A stretch of DNA of 64,000 nucleotides from Pseudarthrobacter oxydans (GCF_030812335.1 NZ_JAUSSN010000002.1:124001-188000), one strand, 5' to 3'. Shown: positions 1 through 9,305, numbered from the stretch's first letter. Notes: a model not told the origin generated them from the letters alone. Program-made: numbers and translations.

Positions 1-279
1 GTGCATTGCGCCCCCGTGCCGCAGCGCGAAGCCGGGTACACCATGGAGCAGGATTTCCTGGCCTCGCCTGCCGCCGGTCTCGGCGGGTTGGAGGCCTCGG
101 CGCTGCCGGTCTACGGCGACCTGGTGGCCCTAGGCGAGGGCCAGACCCGTCAATGGGCGATCGCCGGCCTCGTCGGTGCCGCACGCCGGTCCGCCGTTTG
201 GGGTGCAGAGACAGGAGCCCTTCCCGGCCTGGCGGCAGACCCGGCGGGCTTCCCCGAGCTGCCTTCCCTGAGCCCCTAG
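1..279 (+). CDS. C-terminal part of a DUF4439-like (ferritin-like fold) protein, 5' truncated by window edge
   Basis: An open frame runs from the first base to a TAG stop, giving 92 visible residues; the true start lies upstream. The visible part is Ala/Leu/Gly-rich, with a helix-like stretch (LEASALPVYGDL, then a region with RQW and AARRSAVWG) and a closing ALPGL. That pattern resembles the end of actinobacterial DUF4439 proteins, whose function is unknown. In Mycobacterium a related gene (Rv2844) lies close to proS, which also lies nearby here, so synteny supports the call. The identification is by resemblance only; the N-terminal domain is not in view. Confidence 0.45.
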   Translation: MHCAPVPQREAGYTMEQDFLASPAAGLGGLEASALPVYGDLVALGEGQTRQWAIAGLVGAARRSAVWGAETGALPGLAADPAGFPELPSLSP

Positions 280-399
280 CCTGCTGCCTGCGGGTAGACC
301 GGGTACGTGGACCGGGTACCAGGAACCGCGGCGGCGAGGACGCGCTTACTTAGGCTCGTCATACTGGCTGGCCGTGGGCGCCGGTGCTTTGCTGTAGTC

Positions 400-1131
400 A
401 TGGACAGTCAAGCCGCCCCAATCCAGCACGACAACGAGCCGCACCGCAACGACATCGCGCACCGCCTCAACTGGCTGCGTGCGGGTGTGCTGGGCGCCAA
501 CGACGGCATCGTCTCCGTCGCCGCGATTGTGGTCGGCGTCGCCGGCGTCACCACCGAGTCCGGCCCCATCCTCATCGCCGGTACCGCCGGCGTGGTCGGT
601 GGCGCGATCTCGATGGCCCTGGGCGAATACGTCTCGGTGAGCAGCCAGAAGGACAGCCAGCGGGCCCTGATCGAGAAGGAACGCCGGGAACTGGAGGAAC
701 AGCCCGAAGAGGAGCTCGAGGAACTAGCAGCGATCTACCAGGGCAAGGGCCTCAGCGCGGACACCGCCCGGACAGTGGCCAAGGAACTCACCGCCCACGA
801 TGCCCTCGGCGCCCACCTGTCCGCGGAACTGCACATCGACGAGACGGACATTGTCAGTCCGTGGAACGCCGCGTTCGCCTCGGCAGCGGCGTTCCTGGCC
901 GGCGCAGTCCTCCCGATGCTTGCCATCCTGCTGCCGCCGGAGAACATCCGTGTTCCGCTGACCTTCGTGGCCGTGCTGGTCGCCCTGGCCCTGACCGGGG
1001 CCGTCGGGGCATGGATCGGTGGCGGCTCGAAGATGAAGGCCGCCGTGCGCGTGGTGATCGGCGGCGCCGCGGCGCTCATCGCGACCTTCCTGATCGGTAG
1101 CTGGCTCGGAGCCAGCGGCATCACCATCTGA
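400..1131 (+). CDS. VIT1/CCC1-family iron/manganese transporter
   Basis: A 243-residue integral membrane protein of the VIT family, which in other organisms moves Fe(II) or Mn(II) across membranes. After a short polar N-terminus (about 1-22) comes the family signature WLRAGVLGANDGIVSVAAI (25-43). TM1 and TM2 (about 33-52 and 56-74) lead to GEYVSVSSQ (75-83). A charged, Glu-rich cytoplasmic segment follows (about 85-110), and three hydrophobic segments fill the C-terminal third. This is the short bacterial form. The ATG at 400 is chosen because the signature follows at normal distance; an in-frame GTG at 307 would add 31 low-complexity residues. No clear Shine-Dalgarno precedes the ATG. Substrate metal cannot be read from sequence. 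Confidence 0.85.
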   Translation: MDSQAAPIQHDNEPHRNDIAHRLNWLRAGVLGANDGIVSVAAIVVGVAGVTTESGPILIAGTAGVVGGAISMALGEYVSVSSQKDSQRALIEKERRELEEQPEEELEELAAIYQGKGLSADTARTVAKELTAHDALGAHLSAELHIDETDIVSPWNAAFASAAAFLAGAVLPMLAILLPPENIRVPLTFVAVLVALALTGAVGAWIGGGSKMKAAVRVVIGGAAALIATFLIGSWLGASGITI

Positions 1132-1213
1132 TAAGCCTGATGCGCCGGCAGGCTGCTGCCCGGCCGGCCAGGTAGGCCCGCCGGAATCAGCAGTACCGGA
1201 GCGCCCCAGCAAC

Positions 1214-1219
1214 TACGCT
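1214..1219 (+). promoter_or_regulatory. -10 box (TACGCT) for a probable leaderless transcript of the 1227 gene
   Basis: TACGCT fits TANNNT and is followed by 7 nt and then the ATG at 1227. No Shine-Dalgarno precedes the start, so transcription probably begins at or next to the start codon. No -35 consensus is seen. Confidence 0.45.
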
Positions 1220-1226
1220 GGATCCG

Positions 1227-2312
1227 ATGAGTGAGCCAGCAGACATCCCGATCCCGCCCGACCTCAGCCGCCGCTACGGCGGCAGCGCAGCCGGCCGCGA
1301 CTGGCTTGCCTCCCTGCCCCGGCTGGTCCGGCACTGCCTGGACCAGTGGCAACTCGAGCTGGACCTCGCCCCCGGCGCGATGCCGTGGAACGGCCACGGG
1401 GCCATCGTGGTCCCGGTCCGGCTCCGCACCAACCCCAGCACCGGTCTCGGCGATGGAAGCCTGGGTGCTGCACGCCGGGTCGCCGTCCTGAAGATCGCCT
1501 ATCCGCACAACGAAGCGCTCGTGGAACCGCGGGCCCTCGCCCTGTGGGACGGGCACGGAGCGGTCCGGCTGCTGGCCAGCGACACCGGTGCGGGCGCACT
1601 GCTGCTGGAGCGCCTGGATGCCGTCTGCTCCCTTCAGGACGTGCCCCTGGCCGAGGCGGTCCCGGTGTGGGGCGCACTGGTCCGTCAGCTGAGCCTGGTC
1701 CCGGACGGTCGGCCGGAATGGCAGGATTTCGACCACGTGGCGGCCCGGGCCGAGCAGTGGAGTGATGAGTTGCCGGAGAGCTGGGAACGGCTGGGCCGGC
1801 CCTTCCCGCGCTGGCTGCTGGAAGCCGCGCTGGAGGTCTGCCAGACCCGCGGGGCCGTCGGGCGGCGCTCCGGGCGGGATGTCCTGGTCCATACCGACCT
1901 GCACTATCTGAACATCCTGTCCCGGCTCCCCGCGGCGGAACCGGCGAGCGGCGGCAGTGAACCGGCCGGCGGCTGGGCCGCGATCGATCCGCAGCCCATG
2001 ATCGGCGAGGCGGAATTTGCGGTGGCACCGTTGCTGTGGAACCGGATCCGTGAGCTGTCGCGGGCGGATCCGGAACGGGGCCTGCGGGAGCGCTGCCGCG
2101 ACTTCAGCATGGCCGCCGGGCTCGACGCCGAGGTGGCCCGGCAGTGGAGCCTGGCCCGCGAGGTCGAGAACGCGCTCTGGTACGCCTCTAAGCCCCGGCA
2201 CGAAGGCGACCTCGCCCGGTCGCTCTGGGTGGCCAGCACGCTCACGGGCCGCACGCTCCCGGAGCTCCCCGCGCCCCACGCGCTGCCGGCACCGGGGGAA
2301 GCCGCCAGCTAG
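1227..2312 (+). CDS. Aminoglycoside/hydroxyurea-type phosphotransferase (APH(6)-like kinase)
   Basis: A 361-residue kinase of the family that includes streptomycin 6-phosphotransferases and the hydroxyurea kinase. Visible elements are the ATP-binding lysine in VAVLKIAYPHNEA (K89), a GALLLERL stretch (about 123-130), the catalytic loop HTDLHYLNIL (222-231, with D224 and N229) and the metal-binding AAIDPQPMIGE (D254). It has a likely leaderless start. It converges with the PLP decarboxylase gene, and the two stops share the palindromic tetramer CTAG at 2309-2312. The family is widespread in soil actinobacteria and members often have unknown natural substrates, so an antibiotic-resistance role should not be assumed. 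Confidence 0.8.
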   Translation: MSEPADIPIPPDLSRRYGGSAAGRDWLASLPRLVRHCLDQWQLELDLAPGAMPWNGHGAIVVPVRLRTNPSTGLGDGSLGAARRVAVLKIAYPHNEALVEPRALALWDGHGAVRLLASDTGAGALLLERLDAVCSLQDVPLAEAVPVWGALVRQLSLVPDGRPEWQDFDHVAARAEQWSDELPESWERLGRPFPRWLLEAALEVCQTRGAVGRRSGRDVLVHTDLHYLNILSRLPAAEPASGGSEPAGGWAAIDPQPMIGEAEFAVAPLLWNRIRELSRADPERGLRERCRDFSMAAGLDAEVARQWSLAREVENALWYASKPRHEGDLARSLWVASTLTGRTLPELPAPHALPAPGEAAS

Positions 2313-3733
2313 CTCCTCTGTGCGCGGACCGCCGCCACGGCGTCCCGGACGGCGGCGACGGCGACTGCCACGTCGGCGTCGTCCGTGCTCCAGTTGCTGA
2401 CGGAGATCCTGAGGATGTCGCGGTCCCGCCAGCGCGACCCGGACATCCAGACCCGGCCGTCGGCGATGATCCGCGCCGTCACCGCACGGGTCGTGGCGTC
2501 GTCGCCAAAGGCCAGCGAGACCTGGGTGTAGTCGACGTCGTTGAGCACCTCGACCCCGTCCAGCGCGGAGAGCTGCTCCGCCAGTTGCCGGGCGCGCAGC
2601 ACCAGCCCGCGGACTTGGGCGACGACGCCGTCCCGGCCCAGTGATTTCAGCGCCGCCCACACCGGAACCCCGCGGGCCCGGCGGGAGAGCTCCGGCACCG
2701 ACTCGAAGGGGTCTGCGCTGCCGGCATCCTGGATCAGGTAGCTGGTGTGCAGGCCCATGGCCGCCCGCAGCGCCCGGGCATCCCGGACCACAGCGACCCC
2801 GCAGTCGTAGGGCACGTTGAGGGTCTTGTGCGCGTCGGTGCCCCAGGAATCGGCGCCCTGCAGCCCGGCGGTCAGCGCGGCGAGCTCCGGGACGGCGGCG
2901 GCCCAGAGCCCGAACGCGCCGTCCACATGGACCCAGGCGCCGCGTGCCTTGGCGATGGCGATGGCCTCCACGAACGGATCAAAGGCTCCGGAGTGCAGGT
3001 TTCCGGCCTGCAGGCAGACCAGCAGCGGGGCCGGGCCGGGTCCGGCGGCGGACGCCTGGTCAACGGCGCTGGCCAGGGCCCGGTCCAGCTCCCAGGGGTT
3101 GATGCGGCCCTGCCGGTCCGCGGGGACCACGGTGGGCCGCCCCAGCCCCAGATACCGCAGGCCGAGGTCGATCGAGTCGTGCCGTTCCTGGCCCACGAAG
3201 CAGCGGATCAGCGGGGCGCCGAAGAGGCCGTCGCCGTCGAGGTCCCAGCCGGCGTCAGCCATCAGCCGCCATCGGGCGGCCGCGAGCCCGGCGAAGTTGG
3301 CCATCGTGGCGCCGGTGGCAAAACCGACATCGGATTCTTTGGGAAGCCCCAGCAGCTCCAGCAGCCACTGGCCGGCGGCCTCCTCGATGGCCGCCGTCGC
3401 CGGGGTGGCCAAGCGGAGCACGGCGTTCTGGTCCCAGGCGCTGACCAGCCAGTCCGCGGCCAGCGCTGCCGGCAGCGTGCCGCCGATGACCCAGCCGAAG
3501 AACCGTCCGGAGGGCATGGCCATCAGCCCGGGTTCGGCCTTCGTGGCGAGGTAGTCCACCACCTCCGCCGCCGGCGTTCCTTCCCGGGGCAACGGACCGC
3601 CGAAGTCGGCTGCGAGGTCCGCGGCCGTCTTGCGCGGGCCCACGTGCCGTGTTTCCTGGCTCTCCAGCCACTGGCGGGCGTGCCGCGCCGCAGCCTCCAG
3701 GGCATCGCTGTAGCGTTCTTCAGGTGCTGACAT
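2309..3733 (-). CDS. Pyridoxal-5'-phosphate-dependent group II decarboxylase
   Basis: A 474-residue fold-type I PLP enzyme of the aromatic-L-amino-acid/glutamate decarboxylase family (Pfam Pyridoxal_deC), probably cytosolic. The PLP-binding aspartate lies in WVHVDGAFG (D271) and the Schiff-base lysine in DAHKTLNVPYDCG (K303). FATGATMANFAGLAAAR (138-154) is the phosphate-binding segment. Length is normal for the family. A -10-like TAGCAT (3740-3745 on the plus strand) lies 6 nt before the ATG, so the mRNA may be leaderless. No transporter or amino-acid gene is adjacent to indicate the substrate; aromatic amino acids or a related acid are plausible. The stop overlaps the convergent kinase gene by 4 nt. 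Confidence 0.8.
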   Translation of the reverse strand: MSAPEERYSDALEAAARHARQWLESQETRHVGPRKTAADLAADFGGPLPREGTPAAEVVDYLATKAEPGLMAMPSGRFFGWVIGGTLPAALAADWLVSAWDQNAVLRLATPATAAIEEAAGQWLLELLGLPKESDVGFATGATMANFAGLAAARWRLMADAGWDLDGDGLFGAPLIRCFVGQERHDSIDLGLRYLGLGRPTVVPADRQGRINPWELDRALASAVDQASAAGPGPAPLLVCLQAGNLHSGAFDPFVEAIAIAKARGAWVHVDGAFGLWAAAVPELAALTAGLQGADSWGTDAHKTLNVPYDCGVAVVRDARALRAAMGLHTSYLIQDAGSADPFESVPELSRRARGVPVWAALKSLGRDGVVAQVRGLVLRARQLAEQLSALDGVEVLNDVDYTQVSLAFGDDATTRAVTARIIADGRVWMSGSRWRDRDILRISVSNWSTDDADVAVAVAAVRDAVAAVRAQRS

Positions 3734-3739
3734 AGCTGC

Positions 3740-3745
3740 ATGCTA
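3740..3745 (-). promoter_or_regulatory. -10 box (TAGCAT on minus strand) for the decarboxylase gene
   Basis: TAGCAT reads toward the decarboxylase and is followed by 6 nt and the ATG. There is no Shine-Dalgarno, consistent with a leaderless transcript. Confidence 0.45.
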
Positions 3746-3789
3746 CGCCCGCGGCCAAGGGACGGGCAGGGCCTAATGGAGGGCAGCGT

Positions 3790-3831
3790 TCCTGGAAAGG
3801 GGACCGTTCCAGGGAGGGCAACTTTCCAGGA
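3790..3831. repeat. Inverted repeat TCCTGGAAAG / CTTTCCAGGA
   Basis: Perfect 10-bp arms at 3790-3799 and 3822-3831 lie between the TSUP gene's 3' end and the decarboxylase's 5' end. A third TTCCAGG lies in the loop. There is no T-tract, so a terminator for the TSUP/proS transcript is possible but unproven. Confidence 0.35.
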
Positions 3832-3867
3832 CGGACGCCGGGGACCGTGTCCGGCGGCCGGCGCGTA

Positions 3868-4662
3868 TCAGGCGAAGCTCTCCTGCCAGATGTCCGAGCC
3901 GAGCTTGATGATCAGGGCACCCACCACGGCGAGGAACACGATGCGGATGAACTTGTTCCCCTGCCTGACGGCGGTCCGGGCCCCGAGGTAGCCGCCGGCC
4001 ATATTCGCCAGGCCCAGGACCAGCCCGAGGCCCCACAGCACGGCACCATGCGGCACAAAGAACAGCAGGGCCCCTGCGTTGGTGGCCATGTTCACGATCT
4101 TGGCTTTGGCGCTTGCTTCGAGGAAGGCGTACCCCATCGCCGAGACAAGCGCGATGATCAGGAAGGACCCGGTGCCGGGGCCGATCAGTCCGTCATAGAA
4201 CCCGATCACGCCGCCGATCAGGCACGCCAGCACATAGTGCCGGTGGCCGTTGTGCCGCAGCCGGGTCAGCTCCCCCACGTTCGGGCGGAAGGCCGTGAAC
4301 AGCGCGACGGCGACAAGGGCCACCACGATGATGGGCTTGAACACGCTCGCCGGGAGGTTCGCGGCGAGCACCGCCCCGCCGAAGCTGCCGGCCATGGCTA
4401 TCACCGCCATGGGCAGCGCGGTCCGCAGATCCGGCCGGACCCGTCCGTAATAGGTGACGGCGCTGGTCGTGGTGCCGAAAATCGACCCCATCTTGTTCGT
4501 CGCCAGCGCCTGCACCGGGCTGATGCCCGGTACCAGCAGCATCGCCGGGAGCTGGATCAGTCCCCCGCCGCCGACGACGGCATCGACCCAGCCCGCGGCG
4601 AAACCGGCGACCACGATCAGGATCAGTGTGCTGAGCTCGATCGACTCGAGTCCGGAGACCAC
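3868..4662 (-). CDS. TauE/SafE (TSUP) family sulfite/anion exporter
   Basis: A 264-residue membrane protein of the TauE/SafE family, whose members export sulfite, sulfoacetate or other small anions. Two copies of the family repeat are visible: the N-terminal AGFAAGWVDAVVGGGGLIQLPA (about 19-40) and the C-terminal GVIGFYDGLIGPGTGSFL. About eight hydrophobic segments are present. The GTG start at 4662 lies 18 nt after the proS stop, so the gene is probably the last of a proS-led transcript. The anion carried cannot be told; no sulfur-oxidation or taurine gene is nearby. Confidence 0.85.
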   Translation of the reverse strand: MVSGLESIELSTLILIVVAGFAAGWVDAVVGGGGLIQLPAMLLVPGISPVQALATNKMGSIFGTTTSAVTYYGRVRPDLRTALPMAVIAMAGSFGGAVLAANLPASVFKPIIVVALVAVALFTAFRPNVGELTRLRHNGHRHYVLACLIGGVIGFYDGLIGPGTGSFLIIALVSAMGYAFLEASAKAKIVNMATNAGALLFFVPHGAVLWGLGLVLGLANMAGGYLGARTAVRQGNKFIRIVFLAVVGALIIKLGSDIWQESFA

Positions 4663-4680
4663 GCCTGGGACGGACTGCGG

Positions 4681-6492
4681 TTAGCTGTTGCGGACGGCGG
4701 CGACCACGTAGTCGACAGCCTTCTCAACGGCGATGTTTTCGGCGTTGCCGCTGCGGCGGTCCTTGATCTCGACGACACCGTCCACGAGCCCGCGCCCGAC
4801 GGCGAGGATGGTCGGCACGCCGACGAGCTCGGCGTCGCCGAACTTCACGCCCGGGGACACCTTGGGACGGTCGTCATAGATCACGTCGAGGCCGGCGGCC
4901 TCCAGTTCGAAAGCCAGCTTCTCCGCGGCGGCGAAGATCTCCTCGCCGCGGCCGACAGCCACCACGTGGACATCGGCCGGGGCGACGGCACGCGGCCAGA
5001 TCAGGCCCTTGTCGTCGTGGTTGGATTCGGCCAGGGCCGCGACAGCGCGGGTGACGCCGACGCCGTAGGAACCCATGGTGACCACGACCTGCTTGCCGTT
5101 CTGGTCCAGGACCTTGAGCTCCAGGGCTTCGGCGTATTTGCGGCCGAGCTGGAAGATATGGCCCATTTCGATACCGCGGGCGGTTGCCAGCGGGCCGGAT
5201 CCGTCGGGGGCCTCGTCGCCGGCGCGCACGTCGGTGCACTCGATGACGCCGTCCCAGCCGAAGTCGCGTCCGGCGACCAGACCGAAAACGTGCTTGCCGG
5301 CCTCGTTGGCGCCGGTGACCCAGGCGGAACCGCTGACGACGCGCGGGTCCACCAGGTAGAGGAGCTTGGCGGCCCCCTCGGTGCCCAGCAGGGGCGCGTC
5401 CAGGGACAGGCCGGGGCCGAGGTAGCCCTTGACGATGAGGGGCTGCTTCTTGAGGTCCTCGTCGCTGGCGGCCTCGAGGATGATTTCGCCGGCGATCGGC
5501 AGGAAGGACCCGATGTTCGCTTCCACGCGCTTGAGGTCGACGCCGCGGTCGCCCGGCAGGCCGATGACGACGATCTGGCGTTCGCCGGTCGGCAGGGTGA
5601 CGGCGAGAACGACGTTCTTGAGCGTGTCAGCGGCCGTCCAGGCGCCGCCGTCGGCCTCGGCGCGGGGCACCAGGACGTTGGCGGCGTCCACCAGGGTCTC
5701 GATCGTGGGGGTGTCCGGGGTGTCCCGGACCTCGGCGGCCGGGGCGTTGCTGAAGTCGATGTCCGCGGGGACCACGGTGGTGACCGCCTCGACGTTGGCG
5801 GCGTAGCCGCCGGCGGAGCGCACGAAGGTGTCCTCGCCGATCTCGGTGGGGTGCAGGAATTCCTCGCTCTTGGAGCCGCCCATGGCCCCGGCGGTCGCGG
5901 CAACCGGGATGACCTCGAGGCCGAGGCGCTCGAAGATCTTCAGGTAGGCGCCGCGGTGCGCCGCGTAGCTGGCGTCCAGGCCGGCGTCGTCGACGTCGAA
6001 GGAGTAGGAATCCTTCATGATGAACTCGCGGCCGCGCAGCAGGCCTGCCCGGGGACGTGCCTCGTCGCGGTACTTGTTCTGGATCTGGTAGATGCTCAGC
6101 GGCAGGTCCTTGTAGGAGGAGTACAGGTCCTTGACCAGCAGGGTGAACATTTCCTCGTGGGTGGGCGCCAGCAGGTAGTCGTTGCCCTTGCGGTCCTTGA
6201 GCCGGAAGATGCCCTCGCCGTACTCGGTCCAGCGGTTGGTGACCTCGTAGGGTTCCTTGGGCAGCAGCGCCGGGAAGTGCACTTCCTGGGCGCCGATGGC
6301 GGCCATTTCCTCACGGATGACCGTCTCCACCTTGCGCAGCACACTCAGCCCCAGCGGAAGCCACGTGTAGATGCCCGGCGCAGCACGGCGGATGTAACCG
6401 GCGCGGACCAGGAGCCGGTGGCTGGCCACCTCGGCGTCGGCGGGATCTTCACGCAGGGTGCGCAGGAACAGCTTGGAGAGTCGAAGGACCAC
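4681..6492 (-). CDS. proS: Prolyl-tRNA synthetase (bacterial type, with editing domain)
   Basis: A 603-residue class II aminoacyl-tRNA synthetase that charges tRNA-Pro in the cytosol. Motif 1 lies around [14 protein letters not shown] (43-56). Motif 2 contains [17 protein letters not shown] followed by MKDSYSFD. The insertion (YbaK-like) editing domain covers about residues 220-390. Motif 3 contains [16 protein letters not shown], and the anticodon-binding domain fills the last 120 residues. Length matches bacterial-type ProRS. The GTG start at 6492 puts motif 1 at the usual distance. The gene is preceded by a 428-bp spacer holding a long inverted repeat and is followed 18 nt later by a TSUP exporter. 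Confidence 0.97.
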   Translation of the reverse strand: MVLRLSKLFLRTLREDPADAEVASHRLLVRAGYIRRAAPGIYTWLPLGLSVLRKVETVIREEMAAIGAQEVHFPALLPKEPYEVTNRWTEYGEGIFRLKDRKGNDYLLAPTHEEMFTLLVKDLYSSYKDLPLSIYQIQNKYRDEARPRAGLLRGREFIMKDSYSFDVDDAGLDASYAAHRGAYLKIFERLGLEVIPVAATAGAMGGSKSEEFLHPTEIGEDTFVRSAGGYAANVEAVTTVVPADIDFSNAPAAEVRDTPDTPTIETLVDAANVLVPRAEADGGAWTAADTLKNVVLAVTLPTGERQIVVIGLPGDRGVDLKRVEANIGSFLPIAGEIILEAASDEDLKKQPLIVKGYLGPGLSLDAPLLGTEGAAKLLYLVDPRVVSGSAWVTGANEAGKHVFGLVAGRDFGWDGVIECTDVRAGDEAPDGSGPLATARGIEMGHIFQLGRKYAEALELKVLDQNGKQVVVTMGSYGVGVTRAVAALAESNHDDKGLIWPRAVAPADVHVVAVGRGEEIFAAAEKLAFELEAAGLDVIYDDRPKVSPGVKFGDAELVGVPTILAVGRGLVDGVVEIKDRRSGNAENIAVEKAVDYVVAAVRNS

Positions 6493-6920
6493 TGGGTATC
6501 TATCCGTTTCTGGGAAGGTGCGGGCAAAGCAGCAAAGCTGTGAATCAGTAGCACCGGAGAAACCGGCACACGCGTACGTACTAATCTACCGTCAGCCCGG
6601 ACACGGAAGAGCCACGCCATAACTGACGGAAGCCCCTGGCCGTCTCCGGCTGGTCATCCTGTCATGGCGTGGCTCTGCGGCCCCAGCACCGCCAACGAAT
6701 TGGCCGTGAGTTCCGTTGTGTTGCCCTCAAGGGCGTCTGCATCCCCGGCTGCTGCTCCCGCGGAAACACGTGCCCATGCGACACGGTTAGCTCGAACCTA
6801 TGTGACCCGCGGCACTAAAACAAGAGTCCGCATCCAGATATTTTTCCCGTGATGCCGGTGTTACTGCTGGTTCAGAAGAGCACTGGAGTGAAATGAGCGA
6901 TGCCCCTGCTGAAGCTTTGC
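6493..6920. other. 428-bp intergenic spacer between the GNAT gene and proS
   Basis: Both flanking genes are on the minus strand, so this should hold the 3' end of the ispG-GNAT transcript and the proS promoter and leader. The notable content is a 13-bp perfect inverted repeat (6608-6676). A TAGATT on the minus strand at about 6585-6590 could be a proS -10 box, but the -35 is poor. No convincing gene is seen. Confidence 0.5.
6608..6676. repeat. Long stem-loop: 13-bp perfect inverted repeat with an inner hairpin
   Basis: AGAGCCACGCCAT (6608-6620) is the exact reverse complement of 6664-6676. The 43-nt interior holds a second potential hairpin, CTGGCCG-TCTC-CGGCTGG, which pairs fully only as plus-strand RNA because two of its seven pairs are G-U. 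There is no T-tract on either strand. It could be a structured RNA, a proS leader element or a processed terminator. Confidence 0.45.
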
Positions 6921-7817
6921 CTAAAACAGCACGGTGGCAAACGTGCCGACCTGGCGGAAGCCGACCCGCTCGTAGGTGGCACGGGCCCGGGTGTTGAAAT
7001 TGTTCACGTATAGGCTCGTGACCGGGGCGAGAGTCTGGGCCAGGACAACGGCGGCGGCCATGTACCCAGCGCTGAGGCCGTGGCCGCGGAACTCCGGGTT
7101 CATCCAGACCCCCTGGACCTGCGTCACCTCAGGAGTAACCGCACCGAGCTCGGCTTTGAAGACCACTTCGCGTGCGGGGTTCAGGTGGACCATGGAGTGG
7201 CCTTCGCGGATGAGGCCCTTGACCCGGCGGCTGTAGTACTCCCGGCCGCCAAGGTACGGCGAATAGCCCACTTCCTCTTCGAACATCGCCGCGCAGGCGG
7301 GGAGGATCTTGTCGAAGTCCGCCAGCTGGCCGAAGCCCAGCTGCGGGTTCGGGGCCACGGCGGGAGGCCCGGAGATCGTCATCAGCGGCTGGTCGTCGCG
7401 GATCTCATGGGCCGTCTGACCGAATTGTTCCAGCCCGGAGTACAGTGCCAGGACCGTCTCGGCCGGGCCGAAGATCGAGGCGTACCGGCGCCCGGATCGG
7501 TGCGCGGCCGCGGCCACGGCACCGGTGAGTCCGGGGTCCAGCTGCACCGGGACCAGGTTCGCACCGGCCCAGCAGGCACCGAGGAGGGTGTCGCCGTCGA
7601 ACACGCCCAGAATGCTGGCGCCGCCGGTGGTGGGTGCCGCGGAACCGGCGGTGGCCAGATGCGACAGGATAAAGACATTCGCGACGTCGTCCTGCCGCGC
7701 CAGGTCCACCAGCTGGGATGTGTCCGAGCCCCCCAGGGTCCGGACCGCGACGCCGGGAGCGGCGCCGTCCTTACGAGACGCTAACCACGGGGCTACCCTT
7801 GACAGCATCTTCGCCAT
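6921..7817 (-). CDS. GNAT-family N-acetyltransferase with N-terminal DUF4081 domain
   Basis: A 298-residue protein with an N-terminal DUF4081-type region (about 25-150) and a C-terminal GNAT acetyltransferase domain (about 155-298). The GNAT acetyl-CoA loop appears as [19 protein letters not shown], and a late [17 protein letters not shown] closes the fold. The gene directly follows ispG, an arrangement also seen in Mycobacterium (Rv2867c after gcpE), so the linkage is old. The acyl acceptor is unknown. The ATG at 7817 makes the reading frame overlap the end of ispG by 47 nt. A second ATG at 7808 or a downstream GTG would reduce the overlap, so the start is uncertain. Confidence 0.85.
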   Translation of the reverse strand: MAKMLSRVAPWLASRKDGAAPGVAVRTLGGSDTSQLVDLARQDDVANVFILSHLATAGSAAPTTGGASILGVFDGDTLLGACWAGANLVPVQLDPGLTGAVAAAAHRSGRRYASIFGPAETVLALYSGLEQFGQTAHEIRDDQPLMTISGPPAVAPNPQLGFGQLADFDKILPACAAMFEEEVGYSPYLGGREYYSRRVKGLIREGHSMVHLNPAREVVFKAELGAVTPEVTQVQGVWMNPEFRGHGLSAGYMAAAVVLAQTLAPVTSLYVNNFNTRARATYERVGFRQVGTFATVLF

Positions 7818-8937
7818 CGGCCTCCCCCATCTCTTCAGCGATACGCATGGCCTCTTCGATCAGTGTCTCAACAATCTGGTCCTCGGGCACAGTCTTGATG
7901 ACCTCGCCCCTGACAAAGATCTGTCCCTTGCCGTTGCCCGAGGCGACGCCGAGGTCGGCTTCGCGGGCTTCGCCCGGTCCGTTGACGACGCAGCCCATCA
8001 CGGCAACGCGCAGCGGGATCTCCATGCCTTCGAGTCCTGCCGTGACCTGCTCGGCCAGGGTGTACACGTCCACCTGGGCGCGGCCGCAGGACGGACAGGA
8101 GACGATCTCGAGTTTGCGCGGGCGCAGGTTCAGCGACTGCAGGATCTGGTTGCCGACCTTGATTTCCTCCACCGGCGGGGCGGAGAGGGACACGCGGATG
8201 GTGTCACCGATGCCGCGGGACAGCAGGGCGCCGAAGGCCGTGGCCGACTTGATGGTGCCCTGGAAGGCGGGGCCGGCCTCGGTGACGCCGAGGTGCAGCG
8301 GCCAGTCGCCCTGTTCGGCGAGCATCTCGTAGGCGGCGACCATGATGACCGGGTCATTGTGCTTGACCGAGATCTTGAAGTCGTTGAAGCCGTGCTCCTC
8401 GAACAGCGACGCTTCCCAGACCGCGGACTCCACGAGGGCCTCCGGGGTGGCCTTGCCGTACTTCTTCAGGATTCCGGGCTCCAGCGATCCGGCGTTGATG
8501 CCGATCCGGATGGACGTGCCGTGGTCCTTGGCCGCGCGGGCGATTTCCTTGACCTGGTCATCGAATTTGCGGATATTGCCGGGGTTCACCCGGACGGCCG
8601 CGCAGCCTGCCTCGATCGCGGCGAAGACGTACTTGGGCTGGAAGTGGATGTCCGCGATCACGGGGATCTGGGACTTCCGGGCGATGATCGGGAGGGCCTC
8701 GGCGTCGTCCGCGGACGGGCAGGCGACCCGCACAATGTCACAGCCGGAGGCCGTGAGCTCGGCGATCTGCTGCAGGGTGGCGTTGATGTCCGTGGTGGGC
8801 GTTGTGGTCATCGACTGCACGCTGATCGGCGAATCGGAGCCGACGCCGACCGAACCCACCTTGATCTGGCGGGTCTTGCGGCGCGGGGCGAGGACGGGGG
8901 GCGGTGCTGACGGCATTCCCAGGCTGACCGAGGTCAC
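7771..8937 (-). CDS. ispG: 4-hydroxy-3-methylbut-2-en-1-yl diphosphate synthase (flavodoxin/ferredoxin)
   Basis: A 388-residue [4Fe-4S] enzyme of the MEP isoprenoid pathway. It reductively converts 2-C-methyl-D-erythritol 2,4-cyclodiphosphate to HMBPP. The N-terminal TIM barrel carries VGGSVGVGS-like and [10 protein letters not shown] segments (41-50). The iron-sulfur cysteines are visible in CPSCG (C281, C284) and GCVVNGPGE (C316). A Shine-Dalgarno GGAG lies 3 nt before the ATG. It sits with rip1 and dxr (another MEP enzyme) upstream on the same strand and a DUF4081 GNAT gene downstream, the same order as in mycobacteria apart from the genes inserted between 8976 and 10586. Confidence 0.97.
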   Translation of the reverse strand: MTSVSLGMPSAPPPVLAPRRKTRQIKVGSVGVGSDSPISVQSMTTTPTTDINATLQQIAELTASGCDIVRVACPSADDAEALPIIARKSQIPVIADIHFQPKYVFAAIEAGCAAVRVNPGNIRKFDDQVKEIARAAKDHGTSIRIGINAGSLEPGILKKYGKATPEALVESAVWEASLFEEHGFNDFKISVKHNDPVIMVAAYEMLAEQGDWPLHLGVTEAGPAFQGTIKSATAFGALLSRGIGDTIRVSLSAPPVEEIKVGNQILQSLNLRPRKLEIVSCPSCGRAQVDVYTLAEQVTAGLEGMEIPLRVAVMGCVVNGPGEAREADLGVASGNGKGQIFVRGEVIKTVPEDQIVETLIEEAMRIAEEMGEADGEDAVKGSPVVSVS

Positions 8938-8975
8938 ATGGACTCCTTGTATCGAAGTAGGTCTGGCGGGGACGG

Positions 8976-9269
8976 CTAGGCGGCGTGGCCGGCCAGAAGG
9001 CCGGTCAGGGGTGCCCAGACCGTCGTGCGGGTGCCGGAGATGGCCCCGGCGGCGTTGAAGGGATCCTGCTTGAGGACCTCGTTCAGGGCCTGCTCGTCGG
9101 CAGCCTTGAAGATCAGCAAGGCACCGGCGCCGTCACCGTAGGGGCCGCTGGCGAGCAGCGTTCCGTCCTGGGCCAGTCCAGCGGTCCATTCGCGGTGCGC
9201 CGGGCGGGTGGCGTCGCGGACTTCGGAGGATTCGGCATCGTATACGTACTCAACAGCAAAAACAGTCAT
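8976..9269 (-). CDS. YciI-like (dimeric alpha-beta barrel) small protein
   Basis: A 97-residue protein matching the YciI family: [20 protein letters not shown] with the conserved histidine, then a middle [21 protein letters not shown] and a final [12 protein letters not shown] segment. YciI-like proteins are small cytosolic proteins with poorly known functions, some acting as hydrolases or dehalogenases. The ATG at 9269 is preceded by TAGTGT and 6 nt, suggesting leaderless transcription. The gene lies 38 nt upstream of ispG on the same strand, so it may be co-transcribed with it. Confidence 0.8.
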   Translation of the reverse strand: MTVFAVEYVYDAESSEVRDATRPAHREWTAGLAQDGTLLASGPYGDGAGALLIFKAADEQALNEVLKQDPFNAAGAISGTRTTVWAPLTGLLAGHAA

Positions 9270-9275
9270 ATAGAT

Positions 9276-9281
9276 ACACTA
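9276..9281 (-). promoter_or_regulatory. -10 box (TAGTGT on minus strand) for the YciI-like gene
   Basis: TAGTGT is followed by 6 nt and the ATG at 9269. There is no Shine-Dalgarno between them. Confidence 0.45.
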
Positions 9282-9305
9282 TCGCCCCGTCGGCCTGCTA
9301 CCCAT

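Noticed and set aside
735..2660. 641-codon open frame on the minus strand across the VIT and kinase genes
   Set aside because: Arg/Gly/Pro-rich shadow of well-recognised plus-strand genes.
3847..6543. 898-codon open frame on the plus strand opposite the TSUP gene and proS
   Set aside because: It is antisense to proS over its full length, with codon composition set by the opposite gene's wobble bias (Val/Gly/Asp/His-rich) and no family motif.
6664..6852. 62-codon frame on the plus strand upstream of the GNAT 3' end
   Set aside because: Its start lies in the arm of the 13-bp inverted repeat; no coding bias or motif.
6893..6999. Short plus-strand frame beginning [11 protein letters not shown] with a GGAG upstream
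   Set aside because: About 35 codons, mostly antisense to the GNAT gene end, with no recognisable product.
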